Assembly (NCBI GenBank): GCA_021828245.1
Contig: JAKASC010000021.1
Span: 1-15,959, forward strand
From: Acidobacteriota bacterium
Lineage (GTDB): Bacteria > Acidobacteriota > Terriglobia > UBA7540
DNA: 15,959 nt
Direction: 5' to 3'
Part shown: in pieces, positions 15,899 through 15,959 of the stretch
Layout: each line of letters begins with the position of its first letter
How positions within the stretch are numbered: position 1 is the stretch's first letter
Position numbers and translations under genes: made by a program
The notes under the pieces: generated by a model
Seen by the model: the letters and a program-made list of their open reading frames with translations, nothing else
The model's database searches: none
What the model was told of the DNA's origin: nothing

Positions 15899-15914
15899 AT
15901 TGACCAAAGTCACA
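15899..15914 (-). promoter_or_regulatory. Candidate Crp/Fnr-family site before the radical SAM gene
   Basis: On the minus strand it reads TGTGACTTTGGTCAAT: one perfect TGTGA half and a partial TCAnn half, with perfect core arms TGAC-N4-GTCA. It lies 47-62 bp before the ATG at 15852. A start at -41.5 relative to the site centre would be near 15865, exactly at the GGGAG ribosome binding site, which would leave a very short leader. No convincing -10 was seen. Read on the plus strand, the core differs by one base in twelve from the site before the cytochrome. Confidence 0.5.
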
Positions 15915-15959
15915 GCTGGCGGGGCCTGTTCGTGGCGGGTGGTGCTTGCAAATGGCTAT

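Overview
The window looks like chromosomal DNA from a GC-rich, Gram-negative-type soil or sediment bacterium, most likely an Acidobacteriota relative. This is an inference from the mix of an ASPIC/UnbV (CRTAC1-type) FG-GAP protein paired with a membrane multiheme cytochrome, a ZIP transporter, a family-5-type uracil-DNA glycosylase and a short animal-like transketolase. No rRNA, tRNA, CRISPR array or phage was seen.

Region A (1-5872, minus strand, read right to left): xylose isomerase (xylA), L-arabinose isomerase (araA, broken by one in-frame TAG), a DUF302 protein overlapping the araA end, a uracil-DNA glycosylase, endonuclease III (nth), a ZIP metal transporter, and the start of a probable exported protein that leaves the window on the left. 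A hairpin between DUF302 and the glycosylase may separate the sugar genes from the repair genes.

Region B (5873-8210): a divergent intergenic region rich in inverted repeats, including a perfect 16-bp palindrome and mutually exclusive hairpins in the xylA leader, then a full-length transketolase on the plus strand. xylA, araA and tkt together point to pentose catabolism feeding the non-oxidative pentose phosphate pathway. No pentulose kinase or epimerase is present here.

Region C (8211-13771, plus strand): a Crp/Fnr-type promoter, a cytochrome with a b-type membrane domain and five c-heme sites, and a translationally coupled CRTAC1-type gene. The CRTAC1 gene is cut by a complete 1295-bp IS256-family element with a perfect 9-bp target duplication; removing the element and one copy restores an intact 576-aa frame.

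Region D (14007-15959, minus strand): a radical SAM/SPASM protein resembling heme-maturation enzymes (AhbD/NirJ type), followed by a Crp/Fnr-family regulator. The same 12-bp dyad (TGACYAAAGTCA) lies upstream of this pair and upstream of the cytochrome, so one regulator may control both. This is the most coherent hypothesis in the window: a small Crp/Fnr-controlled, heme-related respiratory regulon whose CRTAC1 member has been recently inactivated.
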